Shown here in pieces: positions 33,150-43,050 of a stretch of DNA of 64,000 nucleotides (the first letter of the stretch is position 1; every line of letters starts with the position of its first letter). The stretch covers positions 248,001-312,000 of the forward strand of contig NZ_LS991951.1 in the NCBI RefSeq assembly GCF_900476105.1. The letters run 5' to 3'. The notes below the pieces were generated by a model. The model was not told the DNA's origin. It ran no database searches and saw nothing but the letters and a program-made list of their open reading frames with translations. Source of the stretch: Mycoplasmopsis edwardii. GTDB taxonomy: Bacteria > Bacillota_I > Bacilli_A > Mycoplasmatales > Metamycoplasmataceae. The translations under genes were made by a program, and so were the position numbers.

Positions 33150-33856
33150 AAATACTTTTTTCAATGGACCTTTTTCACTTGTTTTTGCCATTTTTAGTCA
33201 TTTTAATTTCAATTTTCACTATTTATGCATTATTAAAAAGCGTTTATATACCAGGAATTTTATTTAAAAATGTTTTAAGAAGAATAAAGGTTTTAAGTAA
33301 AAAAAGAGATGAAATAGTAGTTAATAAAATTTTTAAAGACGGATTTAGATTAATGAAAAAAAATTCAAATTACATAAACAAAATATATCTTATTGTTTTA
33401 TTCCTGCAAATTTTTAGTGCTATTGGTTTAGGTTATTGAAGTTATATTAATTGAACTTATTTTAATTTACACGCTTTTTTACTTTGTATAATTCCGTGTC
33501 CTTCTTTAGTTTTTTTCTTTTATGTTTATACTCCTAAAAAAATGATAAAAAACGCTGAAAAAAGGTTAGAAAAATGAACATTTCTAGATGATTCATATTG
33601 CTTTGATAAAGAGTATATACCGAATGAAACCCCGCCAAACACATATTTATTTTTTCAATTTATTCAATTAGTGCCTTTTGTGTTTTCTTATAAAGTTTAT
33701 AACAAAAGATTTAAGTATAAAGATTGATCAATTTATTATATGATGATTTGAGGAATTCATTTGCCAGAAGTTGATAATATAGAAGAAAAGAAAATCAATA
33801 TTTATCAAGAATTTATTAATTTAATTCATAAAGAAACTAGAAAAAATCAAAATTAA
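33140..33856 (+). CDS. Membrane protein of the IWGxH family, copy 2
   Basis: A 238-residue protein with an N-terminal span (LFLPFLVILISIFTIYALL), two central spans (IYLIVLFLQIFSAIGLGY and FLLCIIPCPSLVFFFYVY), and a soluble C-terminal half with PKKMIKNAEKRLEKWTF, CFDKEYIPNE and YMMIWGIHLPEVDNIE. It is about as long as the copy at 35022 and shares with it PKKxIK, the FDKEY motif, IWG(I/V)H, and the end IYQ(E/D)F(I/V)NL. The ATG lies inside the end of the preceding gene with GGAGAAATT ahead of it. The function is unknown. Confidence 0.78.
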
Positions 33857-34881
33857 AATTTTATTTTTTCTAATTATTTTTAGAATTATAAGTAGAACTT
33901 AAAAGTGAATAAAACATTATTTTTTTTGAATTAAGCTTTTTTGCAATATTGTCAGTTTGATTTTCATATTTACTATTATTTAAATATAAGAGTATGAGTT
34001 TTAAATCAAGAAATATTTAAAACAAATAAAAAAGTATTATCAAATATACAATTTATGCTTATTTCGAGTTGCTAGTATCGATTATTTTTGCTATCTTAAT
34101 ATTGAACCAGAACATAGTTATCGGAACATTGATTAAAGATAAGAATGATATAAGGATAGATGAAGATAATAGAGTTTATAATATTTGATTAAGTATTGAA
34201 GGGATGCTTTCTATTATTTTTGTAATTAGCTCATTGATGCCTGTTTCACTTATGAGTTTTTATTTAATTCTAAAGTAAATGTCGAACTTAAACCAGATGA
34301 ACTCGAAGAATTTTCTTTAAATACTGTTTTTAAAGTTGAAAAAGCAGAGAGAAGTTTTTACATCTTGAAATCATCTAAAAAAGAAATCAAGCAGAAAGAA
34401 ATGTTGTTTTCGGTCAATATATTTCTTCAAGTTTAATATTTTTAATCATTAGTAAAAAACTTTTTATAAAAGTATTATAAAAAAACAATTTCCTTTTTGC
34501 AAAGGCCTATTTCAACACCAGAATTTACTTGAGAAAAGAATGCTAAAAATTTGGTTATGATATTCTTAATTTCATCAATCAAAATTTTGAATAAAAGTTC
34601 TAAACATAAGTTAGAACTTCAAGATATTATGAGTTATTTAAAAGGGATAACTTTTTAAAAGACAATTTTTGTTGACTTTTTTATTATTTATTTTTAGATA
34701 TAAAAATACTATGTAAAATATAAAATAATGCAAAAGCAAATAAATTTGTAAATTTAGACTTTCAAGGATTGGATGAATATGAAAGAATTAGATTTTTAAG
34801 CATTAATAATTCAAAAGATTTAGCAAAAGATAAAGAATGAATAATTGAAATTGATAATATGAATAATTAAAAGGAGTCATT
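33857..34881 (+). other. Decaying accessory spacer with gene fragments
   Basis: Apart from the remnant listed at 34060-34658, this kilobase has only short open pieces. One runs in frame from about 34726 to the stop at 34868-34870 (VNLDFQGLDEYERIRFLSI) but has no usable start, and a stop lies just upstream. The AAGGAG site at 34870-34875 serves the small ORF at 34882. Confidence 0.5.
34060..34658 (+). pseudogene. Frameshifted membrane-protein remnant
   Basis: Three code-4 pieces follow each other in different frames: two membrane spans around a charged loop (IFAILILNQNIVIGTLI to SIIFVISSLMPVSLMSF), a soluble piece (KVNVELKPDELEEFSLNTVF to KKEIKQKEMLF), and a final piece ending LQDIMSYLKGITF. 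The first shift is near 34275. Size and membrane layout resemble its neighbours, so it may be a dead relative, but I could not see the IWGxH motif. Confidence 0.5.
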
Positions 34882-35016
34882 ATGAAAGTAAATATAGCAA
34901 TTGCGAGCATAAATAAAATCGATTTAACTGAAATTATTCTTGAAAAAGATAAAGAAGCTTCTATTAGATATGACCACAAGATAAATCTAACTGAGTTTAT
35001 TGGAAAGAGAAAATAG
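34882..35016 (+). CDS. 44-residue ORF before IWGxH copy 3
   Basis: The short ORF MKVNIAIASINKIDLTEII... has a good AAGGAG site seven bases before its ATG and ends five bases before the next gene. It is charged with no membrane span. It could be a short regulator or leader peptide, or the start of a truncated gene. Coding support is only the ribosome site and its tight spacing. Confidence 0.4.
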   Translation: MKVNIAIASINKIDLTEIILEKDKEASIRYDHKINLTEFIGKRK

Positions 35017-35021
35017 TTAAA

Positions 35022-35714
35022 ATGAACTCATACATAATCTTTATGTCATTATTTTTTGGTGCTTTTCTTATAGTGAGTGTTCTATTCATTCTTTTTATGA
35101 AAAAACAGTTAATATATAAATTTGTTTTTGAAAAAACTCATTACATAAAAAATGAATATATTAAAGTTAATATTCTATTTAAGGAATCTTTTGAATCTAT
35201 ATTAAAAAAAGTTAGAAGAAATCATTTCATTATAATGTTATTTTATTTATTTCTAACTTTAATGCTCATTACATATTTATTAATTAATTTTTTAGTTTTC
35301 AAAAGTGAATTAAATGATCAGACAGATTATATAATGCTAGTATGGCCAATTATTCCTTTCTTTATATCTGCATTTCACTTGAAAATACTATTTATTCCTA
35401 AAAAACGCATCAAAGATGCATCGGCAAAAATCTCAAAATGGTCATTTGATAATGAAAGTTTTTATTTTGATAAAGAATATGCTAAAAACGAAAACCCGAT
35501 AACTGGTAATCTAAAATTAAAAATTAAAAAAAGTTTAGCAATCAATTTTAATTTATTAAAAAACGTAAAGAAAAAAATCTCATTAGGAGAGATTTATTTA
35601 ATTATTTGAGGAGTTCATTTTTCTGACGTAAAGAACGTAGAATATAATAACTTAGATATATATCAAGATTTTGTTAATTTATATTATGAAGAAAACGACA
35701 TGAAAAATCACTAA
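35022..35714 (+). CDS. Membrane protein of the IWGxH family, copy 3
   Basis: A 230-residue protein with an N-terminal span (IIFMSLFFGAFLIVSVLFILFM), a central pair (FIIMLFYLFLTLMLITYLLINFLV and MLVWPIIPFFISAFHLKILF) and a soluble end with PKKRIKDASAKISKWSF, YFDKEYAKNE and IYLIIWGVHFSDVKNVE. It is the closest relative of the gene at 33140. This copy uses TGG for its internal Trp codons and TGA only at IWG. Like its relatives it lacks a lipobox and is not near a recognisable system. Confidence 0.78.
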
Positions 35715-35735
35715 TTACTTAGTGATTTTTCTTTT
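35703..35735 (+). terminator. Terminator of IWGxH copy 3
   Basis: A perfect 12-base stem (AAAAATCACTAA / TTAGTGATTTTT) with loop TTAC overlaps the stop codon and runs into T's. Confidence 0.85.
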
Positions 35736-36028
35736 GATTATTAAGGATTATTGTTAGGTTCTTTTAGTGTATTTGTGTAAGCTTCGCTTGGAATATTAAC
35801 AACTTATTTTTTATATGTTTCTGGATTTAAATATCTCATAAATATTCTCCTTTTAAATTTGTGAAAAAATCACCCGGAAGTGTCCAAATGATTTCTCCCA
35901 GTCTAATTTTTTATTCCTTTTTTAAATGATTTCCGAAATATTCAAAATGTGGAAAATGTGAAAATTTTAGTGTTCTCACTCTTTTTGTTTTAAAATTTTA
36001 TTAAGTCACTAAAATATTTGGAGGTAAA
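35715..36028. other. Spacer with a gene scrap and half of a repeated hairpin
   Basis: On the minus strand from 35839 a good AAAGGAG site precedes a tiny frame, MRYLNPETYKK, that stops at once and then continues as VVNIPSEAYTNTLKEPNNN; it looks like the start of a lost gene. The region 35862-35907 matches the hairpin repeat at 37439. The lipoprotein leader follows, with GGAGG at 36020-36024. Confidence 0.5.
35862..35907. repeat. Degenerate copy of the CACCCGGAAGTGTCC hairpin repeat
   Basis: AAAAATCACCCGGAAGTGTCC and TCCCAGTCTA here are identical to parts of the perfect hairpin at 37439-37488, but the left outer arm and the inner CCGG are changed, so the stem is mostly lost. The two copies flank the lipoprotein gene at 36029-37363. 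Confidence 0.75.
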
Positions 36029-37363
36029 ATGAAAAAAACAATATTCTTACTAAATATATTAGCCATTTCTTCACCATTAGTTATTACATCTTGTAATTTT
36101 AATTCAAACAATATTCATAATGAAACTAAACAAAATAAATATAGTCAATTTCAATACTTGTTAGAAAAATATTATGAAGAAGACAATTTTAAAAGAGATA
36201 CAACATTTATTTTGGATTTAGTAATGAAAGATGATTATCTAAAATATTTTAAAGATAAACCAACCGGAGAATATTATTTTGATACTTACATAGATAGTGT
36301 GCAAGACTTTAATGAATTAGTAATTGATAGGTTTTATGAACTTTTATCAAAAACCAATATAAAAGATAGACCAACAAAAGAAGAAATAGTAAAAGAATTT
36401 GAAAGTAAATTTTTAAATAACAAAAAACTTGAAGAAGTTTTAGACAAAAAAAGATTATATTTAAAAATATCGAATGATATTCATTTTTTTGATGAAATGC
36501 GTTATGCGATAAAAGATAGCGAAGGAAAATTTAACTGAGTTTTTCTTAATGACGCAAATTCTGATGGGCCCATGCATAAAAATGCTGAGATAATTGATAA
36601 TACACAGTATTTAAATGTTTTTGTATTAGAGAAAGAAGAAAAATTTAAAACGAAGAACTTTTTCTTTAAGTCAAAAAGCCAAAGATATAATTATTTTTAT
36701 AATTTGCTTAACAAAAAATATTTTATTGAAAATAAAGAAATAATAAATTTTGAAACATCAATGATTAAAGATGTTGTAGAAATATCACGAAAAAAATTCG
36801 GTATTAAACAATCTGATTCTTACTTATTATCTTCAATAAACTATAATGTTGCTGAAAAAGATGATAATTTTTTAAATAATAACCATTTTATTATAAAGAA
36901 TGAATTAGATTTAAATACTATTTTTGAAAAATGATATTCAATTTTACAACTAAAAAATCCTAATTCTAACAAAGAATTAGAAATTAAAAAAGCCAAAAAA
37001 GATTTTGAAGAAACTTTTTTTGAAAACAAAACATTTGAAGAAGTGTTACTTAAAAATAACATTTTTATATTTGAAGCCAAAAAAGATAAGTATCGTGTTT
37101 ACAAAGATAAATATGAAACTTTAATGGTCACAAAAGAAAATGATACTCAGATTCATTTGACAAATATAAGAGTTTCTGACTTTCTTTTAGGTTGAAATAA
37201 TTGAAGAGGGCCTTATGACTTTTCTAATGAACCAAAATCTGAAAGATGATTAGAAGTAGTGATAATCCCTAAAAATAAAGAAATAATTTATACTCCTAAA
37301 GTTAAAAAATCTGATTTAATTGTTGATTTATCTTTTTATAACAATTTCGTTAAAAATAACTAA
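36029..37363 (+). CDS. Hypothetical lipoprotein
   Basis: A 444-residue surface lipoprotein. The signal peptide ends in a lipobox with Cys22 (LVITSCNFN). The mature part is charged, Asn/Lys-rich and mostly helical in appearance, with no domain I recognise; the last 60 residues hold several Trp (LLGWNNWRGPYDF) coded by TGA. GGAGG precedes the ATG. It stands alone between two copies of the hairpin repeat, which suggests a cassette. It could be an adhesin-like or protease-related lipoprotein, but there is no direct evidence. Confidence 0.82.
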
Positions 37364-37438
37364 AAAGCATTGTCTTTTAAATGCTTCATGTATTAAATAT
37401 TGCTTAATGTCTAAGTTAAGTGGAATAGATTAATTTAT

Positions 37439-37488
37439 TAGACTGGGAAAAATCACCCGGAAGTGTCCGGATGATTTTTCCCAGTCTA
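37439..37488. terminator. Perfect 17-base-stem hairpin repeat, likely bidirectional terminator
   Basis: Outer arms TAGACTGGGAAAAATCA and TGATTTTTCCCAGTCTA pair perfectly and an inner CCCGG/CCGG stem sits inside. It lies between convergent genes, the lipoprotein (+) and the DUF31 protease (-). A decayed copy is at 35862. Confidence 0.7.
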
Positions 37489-37503
37489 TTTTACTTTGGT
37501 TTT

Positions 37504-39552
37504 TTATAATTCAATCATTTCAAATCGGTTTGGATTTTCTTTAATTTTTGCTTCTAATTTATGTTTAAATGAATTTGGATTATTTGTTGTTTCATAACCA
37601 AAATAATCAAATTCATGTGAAGCTAATAAACCAAATCCATAATTATTATCATCAATATTTTGCATGAAAACAGCTACTATATCACCATTTTTGTCATAAA
37701 CTAAACTACCAGAAGCACCAGAAGTCAAGTCTAACTTTTGAGGAAATCCACGATCAGAAAGTGCAAAACTTTTAAAATGACCGTATTTAGCATATTCAGG
37801 AGCTTGATCACTAAGAACCATATAATCAATATTATTAATTATGTGTTCACGATATCTTCTACCCATAAAACCTGCATAATTATCTTGCGGGAAACTAGCA
37901 AGTGATAATGAGATATTTGAACCTGATTCAATAAATTTAGTTGCTTTACTTAATTTGAGTGGTTTTAAATCTTTTCAGCTTTCTAAGTAAGAAATAATTC
38001 TAGTCATATTTTTATTTTTTGCTCTTTGTAAAATTGGTTGGATATCAATTATAGAAATTGAAATATCTGCATTTTGTGTATTATCTCTTTTTAAAATACC
38101 TCTACGATTTGTTTGATCTTTTGCTTCTCAGAAATTAAATTCAAAATAATCTTTTTCAACATCAATTGATATTTCATTTGACTCAGAAGAAATTTTATCG
38201 TCTTCAAAATCATGGATCATAAATTTTTTCATAACTCTAGAATTGCTTCAACGAGTTTGCAAAATATCACTTACGTGTCTATTTGTTAAAAAGTAATATC
38301 TATGGTCATTTGGGTCATTTGGTTTAACTTTAGCTATCATCGTCGAAGTTCCTCCCCCAACAACAAAAACCCTTTTTCTGATATTTTCAAATAGCTTATC
38401 ATTATTTTGTGATGCATCTAATCTTTGTGAACTTTTATAGTTTTTAAATAAATCTCCATTTGATGAAATTTTAGGATGAATTTGATTTATATAATTTTCA
38501 AACCCCAAAGAAAAGTTTTGATCTTTATCTTCATCAACAAGATAAGAAATCATTGTTAAAGTATTATATTTATCAAGATAAACTTTATTCGGAACCTCTG
38601 TTTCATCAAAACTTAATTGTTTGTTTTCGAGTTTTACTTTAATTTTTAAAATATTATTTTCCAAGCTAACTTGATATTTACCATTGATTTCACTGACATT
38701 CAGTGCAACCTCGTTACTTACAATATTATCCAAATTAATTTTTATTTTAATTAAACTATAGTCAAATTGATTAGGTCTTGATTTTACTCTAACAATGAAT
38801 TCAATGTTTTTATCTTTGAATTCATCTAAACTAAAATTAGAAATATCTTTAGTGATTACAAATGAATTATCTGATTCAAGCACTAATTCATTTTCCAACA
38901 TATTAATTGGCATAATTTTTTTAACGTATTTAGTTAACTTAACTTGATCTTTAAATCTAACTACTAAGTCAGGAATTCTTGAAAATGGATTTATTTGACT
39001 CAATGAATAATATTCATCATTTTTAGTAAATCATTTTGGTAATACAACATAAGAAGGTTTTAATGCAAAATGTGAATCTAATACTTTTTCTAATTCTTTT
39101 TCAAAATAATTTTTCGATAAATTCATATTATGTAAATTATTTTCTAAAATAACATTATTTGGAAAATCTACTTTGTCAAACACTAATTTAGGATCTCTTA
39201 AATTTCCTTTTAATGTTGTGTTTAATGAGTAACTTAACACTTCTGGTTTAGGGAATTTATAAACTTCTTTTTCAGAACTATTTTCAGGTTCATAATCTTT
39301 ATTTTCATCAATTGAATCACTTTGTGTTTTTGAATTTTCACCACCTTCTTTAGGAGTATTTGGTTCGTTTAAAGTGTTTGGATTTGAGGTAATTGGTTCT
39401 TTTTCTTCAGGTTTATTAGTTATTGTTCCTTCTTGGTTAACTTTTGAAACATTTGGTTGATTATTGCTATTTGTTGAGTTTTGAGTTGAACATGAACTTA
39501 TTATTAATGGCAATGTTAAAGAACTTAATAATAAAAGTTTCTTAGCTTTCAT
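37504..39552 (-). CDS. DUF31-family lipoprotein serine protease (MIP-like)
   Basis: A 682-residue lipoprotein: signal peptide with lipobox and Cys21 (IISSCSTQN), then a low-complexity Asn/Pro/Glu linker to about residue 95, a middle domain, and a C-terminal trypsin-like domain with His426 in FLTNRHVSD, a probable Asp in NADISISI and Ser614 in SGASGSLV. Length and layout match the mycoplasma immunoglobulin protease family, which cleaves antibody heavy chains; the actual substrate here is unproven. It is in an operon with an unknown gene 12 bases upstream, and AAGGAG precedes its ATG. Several TGA codons are Trp. Confidence 0.88.
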
Positions 39553-39564
39553 ATATCTCCTTAT

Positions 39565-40347
39565 CTAAAAATTCTGCTTAATATAGTTAAAAATAATTTC
39601 ATAATTATCACTTAGATATTTATCGTTTAATTCTTTATATGTTGCTTTAACAAATTTTTCTAAATCAAATTTATCTTCAAAGTTTTTAAGTTTACTGATT
39701 AAATTTTTAAATAGTTTATCATTTTCAATATTTTGAATATTATTGAATACATCTTGGTAATAATCTTTTATTTGTGCAAAATAATTATCCTTTTCATCTT
39801 GTGCAAATCTATTTATAAAAACACTTATGAAAATATTTTTTGTATCTGTATATTTAGTTTTTAGTTTATATTCGTTATAAATTTCTTGTTTAATTTCTTC
39901 TGCTACTTGTTTATTTTCATTACTAAAGTCATTATAAAACCAAATTACAGGAATAATTTTTGAAGTAGGATAAATATTTGTGTATTCAACAAATGTATTA
40001 TAAATATCATTTTTAATATCTTTTGTTATGTCTTTGTTTATAACAAAAATCACAAATATTGCATTACCACTTTGATAAGTGACTTTTTTGATATTTTGAT
40101 TTAAATATCATTGACTATCATCAATTTTTGTTAATCATGTATGATCTAAAAAATACTTTAATACATCAGATTCAAAACTATTTTTTGAATTGTTAAGTGT
40201 TTCTTGTAATTTAAATTTCAGTTCATTAATAACATCTTTATTTTCATTATTAATTGCATTAAAAATTAAAGTATCTAGTAAATTTTTCTCAGTTCAAATA
40301 TTGTGTTTTTCTTTTAAATTTAGAAATTTTTCATTGCTTAAAATCAT
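39565..40347 (-). CDS. Hypothetical protein in operon with DUF31 lipoprotein
   Basis: A 260-residue protein without signal peptide or membrane span. It starts MILSNEKFLNLKEKHNIW and has a likely beta-strand core (GNAIFVIFVINKDIT and KIIPVIWFYND), then long charged helices. Three TGA codons lie in the N-terminal third. The core pattern of alternating hydrophobic strands recalls small nucleotide-binding or nuclease folds, but no motif is convincing, so I assign no function. It ends 12 bases before the protease gene. Confidence 0.7.
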
Positions 40348-40413
40348 AATAAAACCTATATGCAAATTTTAGCACAGCATTGCCAAAACTTATGATAATA
40401 ATTTAGTCAAAAT

Positions 40414-40446
40414 AAAAAATACTTGGATCGAATATCCAAATATTTT
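40414..40446 (-). terminator. Terminator of rmuC
   Basis: On the minus strand TTGGAT / ATCCAA arms, extended by A-T pairs, lead into a T-run six bases after the rmuC stop. Confidence 0.7.
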
Positions 40447-40451
40447 TTTCA

Positions 40452-41840
40452 TTAATTCAAGTTATCAATATCAACAATTTCTTTATTTTCCAATTCTTCT
40501 ACATCAGCAATTTTTTCAAGTGATTTGTCTAATTTGGTATTTGATAATTTTGCATATACTGAATTTGTTTCATTTCTAATTAATCCAATTGCCTTTTTAA
40601 CGCTATCAGTATTCTTATCGGCAAAATCAAGTTTTTTAATAATATTTTCATGACTTTTTTTGATGTCTTCAATTGTTTCTCTAATTAAATTAATATTTTT
40701 AAATATAAAATTACGTGCATGAGCAATTTTACTATAGTTGATAATTGTCATAATTGTTGAAGGTCCAACAATTGTGACGTTATATTTATCACTAATTTTA
40801 AATATTAAGTCATCGTTAGAAATTATTAAGTTATATATACTTTCGCTAGGTATATACATAATAGCATTATCTAAGGTAACATCTTTTACAATGTATTTGT
40901 TTGAAATGCTTTTTGCCATTTCTTGAATAGTTTTATAAAAGTCTTTTAAGTAAGTTTCTTGTTCTTCTTTTGAAGTTGCTTCTGAGTATTTTGAAAAACT
41001 TTCTGTTGGGAATTTAGAGTCAATCACTAATAATAATTCACTATCTCCATTTGGTACTTTAATAGCAAAATCAACTGTGTCATTTTTACTAATTTTATAT
41101 TGTTTGTAAAAATGATCGCTTAAGTGATCTCTTAAAATATTCTCAAGATGAAATTCACCAAAATTACCCTTAGTTTTTACGCCAGTCATTATCTTGTTTA
41201 AGTTTCCTACAGAGTTTTGTAAGGTTTCTAGCTTAATCATATCATCATCAAGTTTTTGAATTTTTTCACCCACACTTTTGAAGTTTTCATTAATTTGATT
41301 TGTTAATTTTTCATTAAAGTAATCATCAACGCCCTTTTTAATGTTTCCTAAACCTTCATTAATTTTTGTCTCGATATGTCTATTTAAGTTTAAAAATTCA
41401 TTAACAACTTTTTTATTGTTTTCATCAACCAATTTGTCAAAAAGAGTTTTATTGTCATTATCAAGTTTTTCACGAAATATTTTAATGTCATTAAGTGTTC
41501 TATTAAGTTTTTCATTAATTGCATTTTGATAATTATTAATTTTATTATTTAAGGCTAATTCTTTTTCGTTTGCTTCTTCAATTATTTTTTGCAAATATTC
41601 AGAATTAGATTTAATTAACGCAATTTTTTCATCAGAAATTTCATTTTTAGCTTCATTAATGGTTTTAAATAATGAATTTGATAAACTCTCTTTTAATTCA
41701 TTGATTAATTTATTGCTCATCCCATTTTCATTGTTATGTTTAAATAAGTTACTTTTTAAAGCAACAAACGCAAACGTAACGAATAAACTAATTACTAAAA
41801 GTAAACAAATAATATTCAATATTAATGATGTTGTTTCCAT
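40452..41840 (-). CDS. rmuC: RmuC-family DNA recombination protein
   Basis: A 462-residue protein with an N-terminal membrane anchor (about residues 5-30), a long coiled coil to about residue 200 and the RmuC nuclease-like core: TKGNFGEFHLENILRDHL, LLVIDSKFPTESFSKY, AIMYIPSESIYNLI and IVGPSTIMTIINY. RmuC limits inversions and other rearrangements in E. coli and its core resembles PD-(D/E)XK nucleases. It has no TGA codons, unlike its neighbours. It is transcribed alone. Confidence 0.92.
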   Translation of the reverse strand: METTSLILNIICLLLVISLFVTFAFVALKSNLFKHNNENGMSNKLINELKESLSNSLFKTINEAKNEISDEKIALIKSNSEYLQKIIEEANEKELALNNKINNYQNAINEKLNRTLNDIKIFREKLDNDNKTLFDKLVDENNKKVVNEFLNLNRHIETKINEGLGNIKKGVDDYFNEKLTNQINENFKSVGEKIQKLDDDMIKLETLQNSVGNLNKIMTGVKTKGNFGEFHLENILRDHLSDHFYKQYKISKNDTVDFAIKVPNGDSELLLVIDSKFPTESFSKYSEATSKEEQETYLKDFYKTIQEMAKSISNKYIVKDVTLDNAIMYIPSESIYNLIISNDDLIFKISDKYNVTIVGPSTIMTIINYSKIAHARNFIFKNINLIRETIEDIKKSHENIIKKLDFADKNTDSVKKAIGLIRNETNSVYAKLSNTKLDKSLEKIADVEELENKEIVDIDNLN

Positions 41841-42100
41841 TTTTTCTCCTATATTATGTCTTTATTATTATAAAAATATTATAAATAAATATTTCTAAAG
41901 CTTAATTTTATAAAAGAACTTTCCATAAAATTACCATACCAAACTATTTTTAAATAGTTTAAAATGTTCAGGACAAAAAACATTAGATTATTGCGTTAAA
42001 CCGATTTAAGCTTGATGATAACAATTTACTATATTATAAAAATTACTAATGATATTAATTACTTTTTAAAACAAAAATATAGAAGTATAAAACGAAAAAA
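41841..42100. other. Divergent AT-rich spacer
   Basis: No gene is visible. A perfect 9-base hairpin with a two-base loop (AAACTATTT / AAATAGTTT) lies at 41941-41960. Promoters for rmuC and the small membrane gene probably share this stretch. Confidence 0.4.
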
Positions 42101-42349
42101 ATGGAAAATTTACAAAGTCTTAAAAAGTATTCAAAAATCAGTTTACTTTTAATTGGTATTGCGATAATTTTTGGAATATTATTGGGCACTTCTGCTTTAG
42201 CGGCCGTGTCTTGTAATAATACAAAATTTGCTATAGCCAGACTTGCGGGTTCAGGTGTTTTAAGAACCGTTTCTTTAATTTTTTCAATAGCTGCAGGAAT
42301 TGCAATTTTTGTATTATCAATCTTAGGTTCTATTAAGCTTGAAAATTAA
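42101..42349 (+). CDS. Small two-span membrane protein
   Basis: An 82-residue protein with two hydrophobic helices (about residues 13-36 and 53-77) joined by a short loop with NNTKFAIARLAGSG. There is a Cys at SCNN. The ribosome site is weak (AAAAAAA before ATG), so confidence rests on the clean helix-loop-helix pattern. I do not recognise the family. Confidence 0.55.
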   Translation: MENLQSLKKYSKISLLLIGIAIIFGILLGTSALAAVSCNNTKFAIARLAGSGVLRTVSLIFSIAAGIAIFVLSILGSIKLEN

Positions 42350-42360
42350 GTAAATCAAAT

Positions 42361-42534
42361 GAACATTTTGCATAATTATTTGTACTTTGATTAATACTAG
42401 CAATTTTAAACTGAATTTCTGTTTTCATGCTACTTGTAATAAATGGATCATATATTTAAATTGTTTTCTTTATTTTTGCTATTGTTGTTTATTCGATTTT
42501 AATTTCCAAAGCAAATAAAGTACAATTCTCATAA
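42361..42534 (+). pseudogene. Scrap of a small membrane protein
   Basis: Hydrophobic pieces lie in two frames (VLWLILAILNWISVFMLL then IVFFIFAIVVYSILISKAN), with stops and no clear start, and could be a dead relative of the upstream two-span gene. The evidence is weak. Confidence 0.3.
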
Positions 42535-42540
42535 AACTAC

Positions 42541-42566
42541 AAAAATCATGTGTGTGCATGTTTTTT
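42541..42566 (+). terminator. Possible weak terminator
   Basis: AAAATCATG / CATGTTTTTT arms with a TGTGTG loop and one mismatch are followed by T's. Confidence 0.4.
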
Positions 42567-42748
42567 ATCTTCAAATATTTTTTATTGATAATATTTTTAT
42601 ATAATCCAACAAACACAAAAACAAGACAAAATATTCAAATATTGCTAGAGATATTAAATTAACTTAAAAATGTAATTTCATCAAATAAGTTTAGTATAAT
42701 TAAATTACTTATATATAGTATAATAAATAAATTACTTAAGGAGGAATA

Positions 42749-42991
42749 ATGGTTGAATTAGGAACAGGATACTTTATTTTAATGATAATTATGGTGGTTA
42801 TAGGTGTTGCAGCTACTGCTGCTATTGTAACTTTCTTTTTAACAAAACGTTTCTTTGAAAAACAATTAAGAGAAAATCCACCTGTAAATGAAAAAATGAT
42901 CCGTGTTATGTTTGCTCAAATGGGAAGAAAAGCTTCTGAAACACAAATTAGACAAATCATGCGTTCAATGAAAAATGCAAAAGATAACTAA
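42749..42991 (+). CDS. UPF0154 (YneF-family) small membrane protein
   Basis: An 80-residue protein with one N-terminal span (YFILMIIMVVIGVAATAAIVTFFL) and the conserved soluble end FFEKQLRENPPVNEKMIRVMF, followed by QMGRKASETQIRQIMRSM, diagnostic of UPF0154. The family is near universal in Firmicutes and mollicutes and its role is unknown. A strong AAGGAGG precedes the ATG and a TATAAT lies about 50 bases upstream (42695-42700). Confidence 0.9.
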   Translation: MVELGTGYFILMIIMVVIGVAATAAIVTFFLTKRFFEKQLRENPPVNEKMIRVMFAQMGRKASETQIRQIMRSMKNAKDN

Positions 42992-43050
42992 TAATTTTTT
43001 ATAATAATTCATTATGAAAATAATGAGTTTTTTATTTTATAAAGGAGTTT

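Noticed and set aside
37439-37488. The hairpin repeats as a CRISPR array
   Set aside because: There are only two unequal copies 1.6 kb apart with a gene between them, and no spacers or cas genes.
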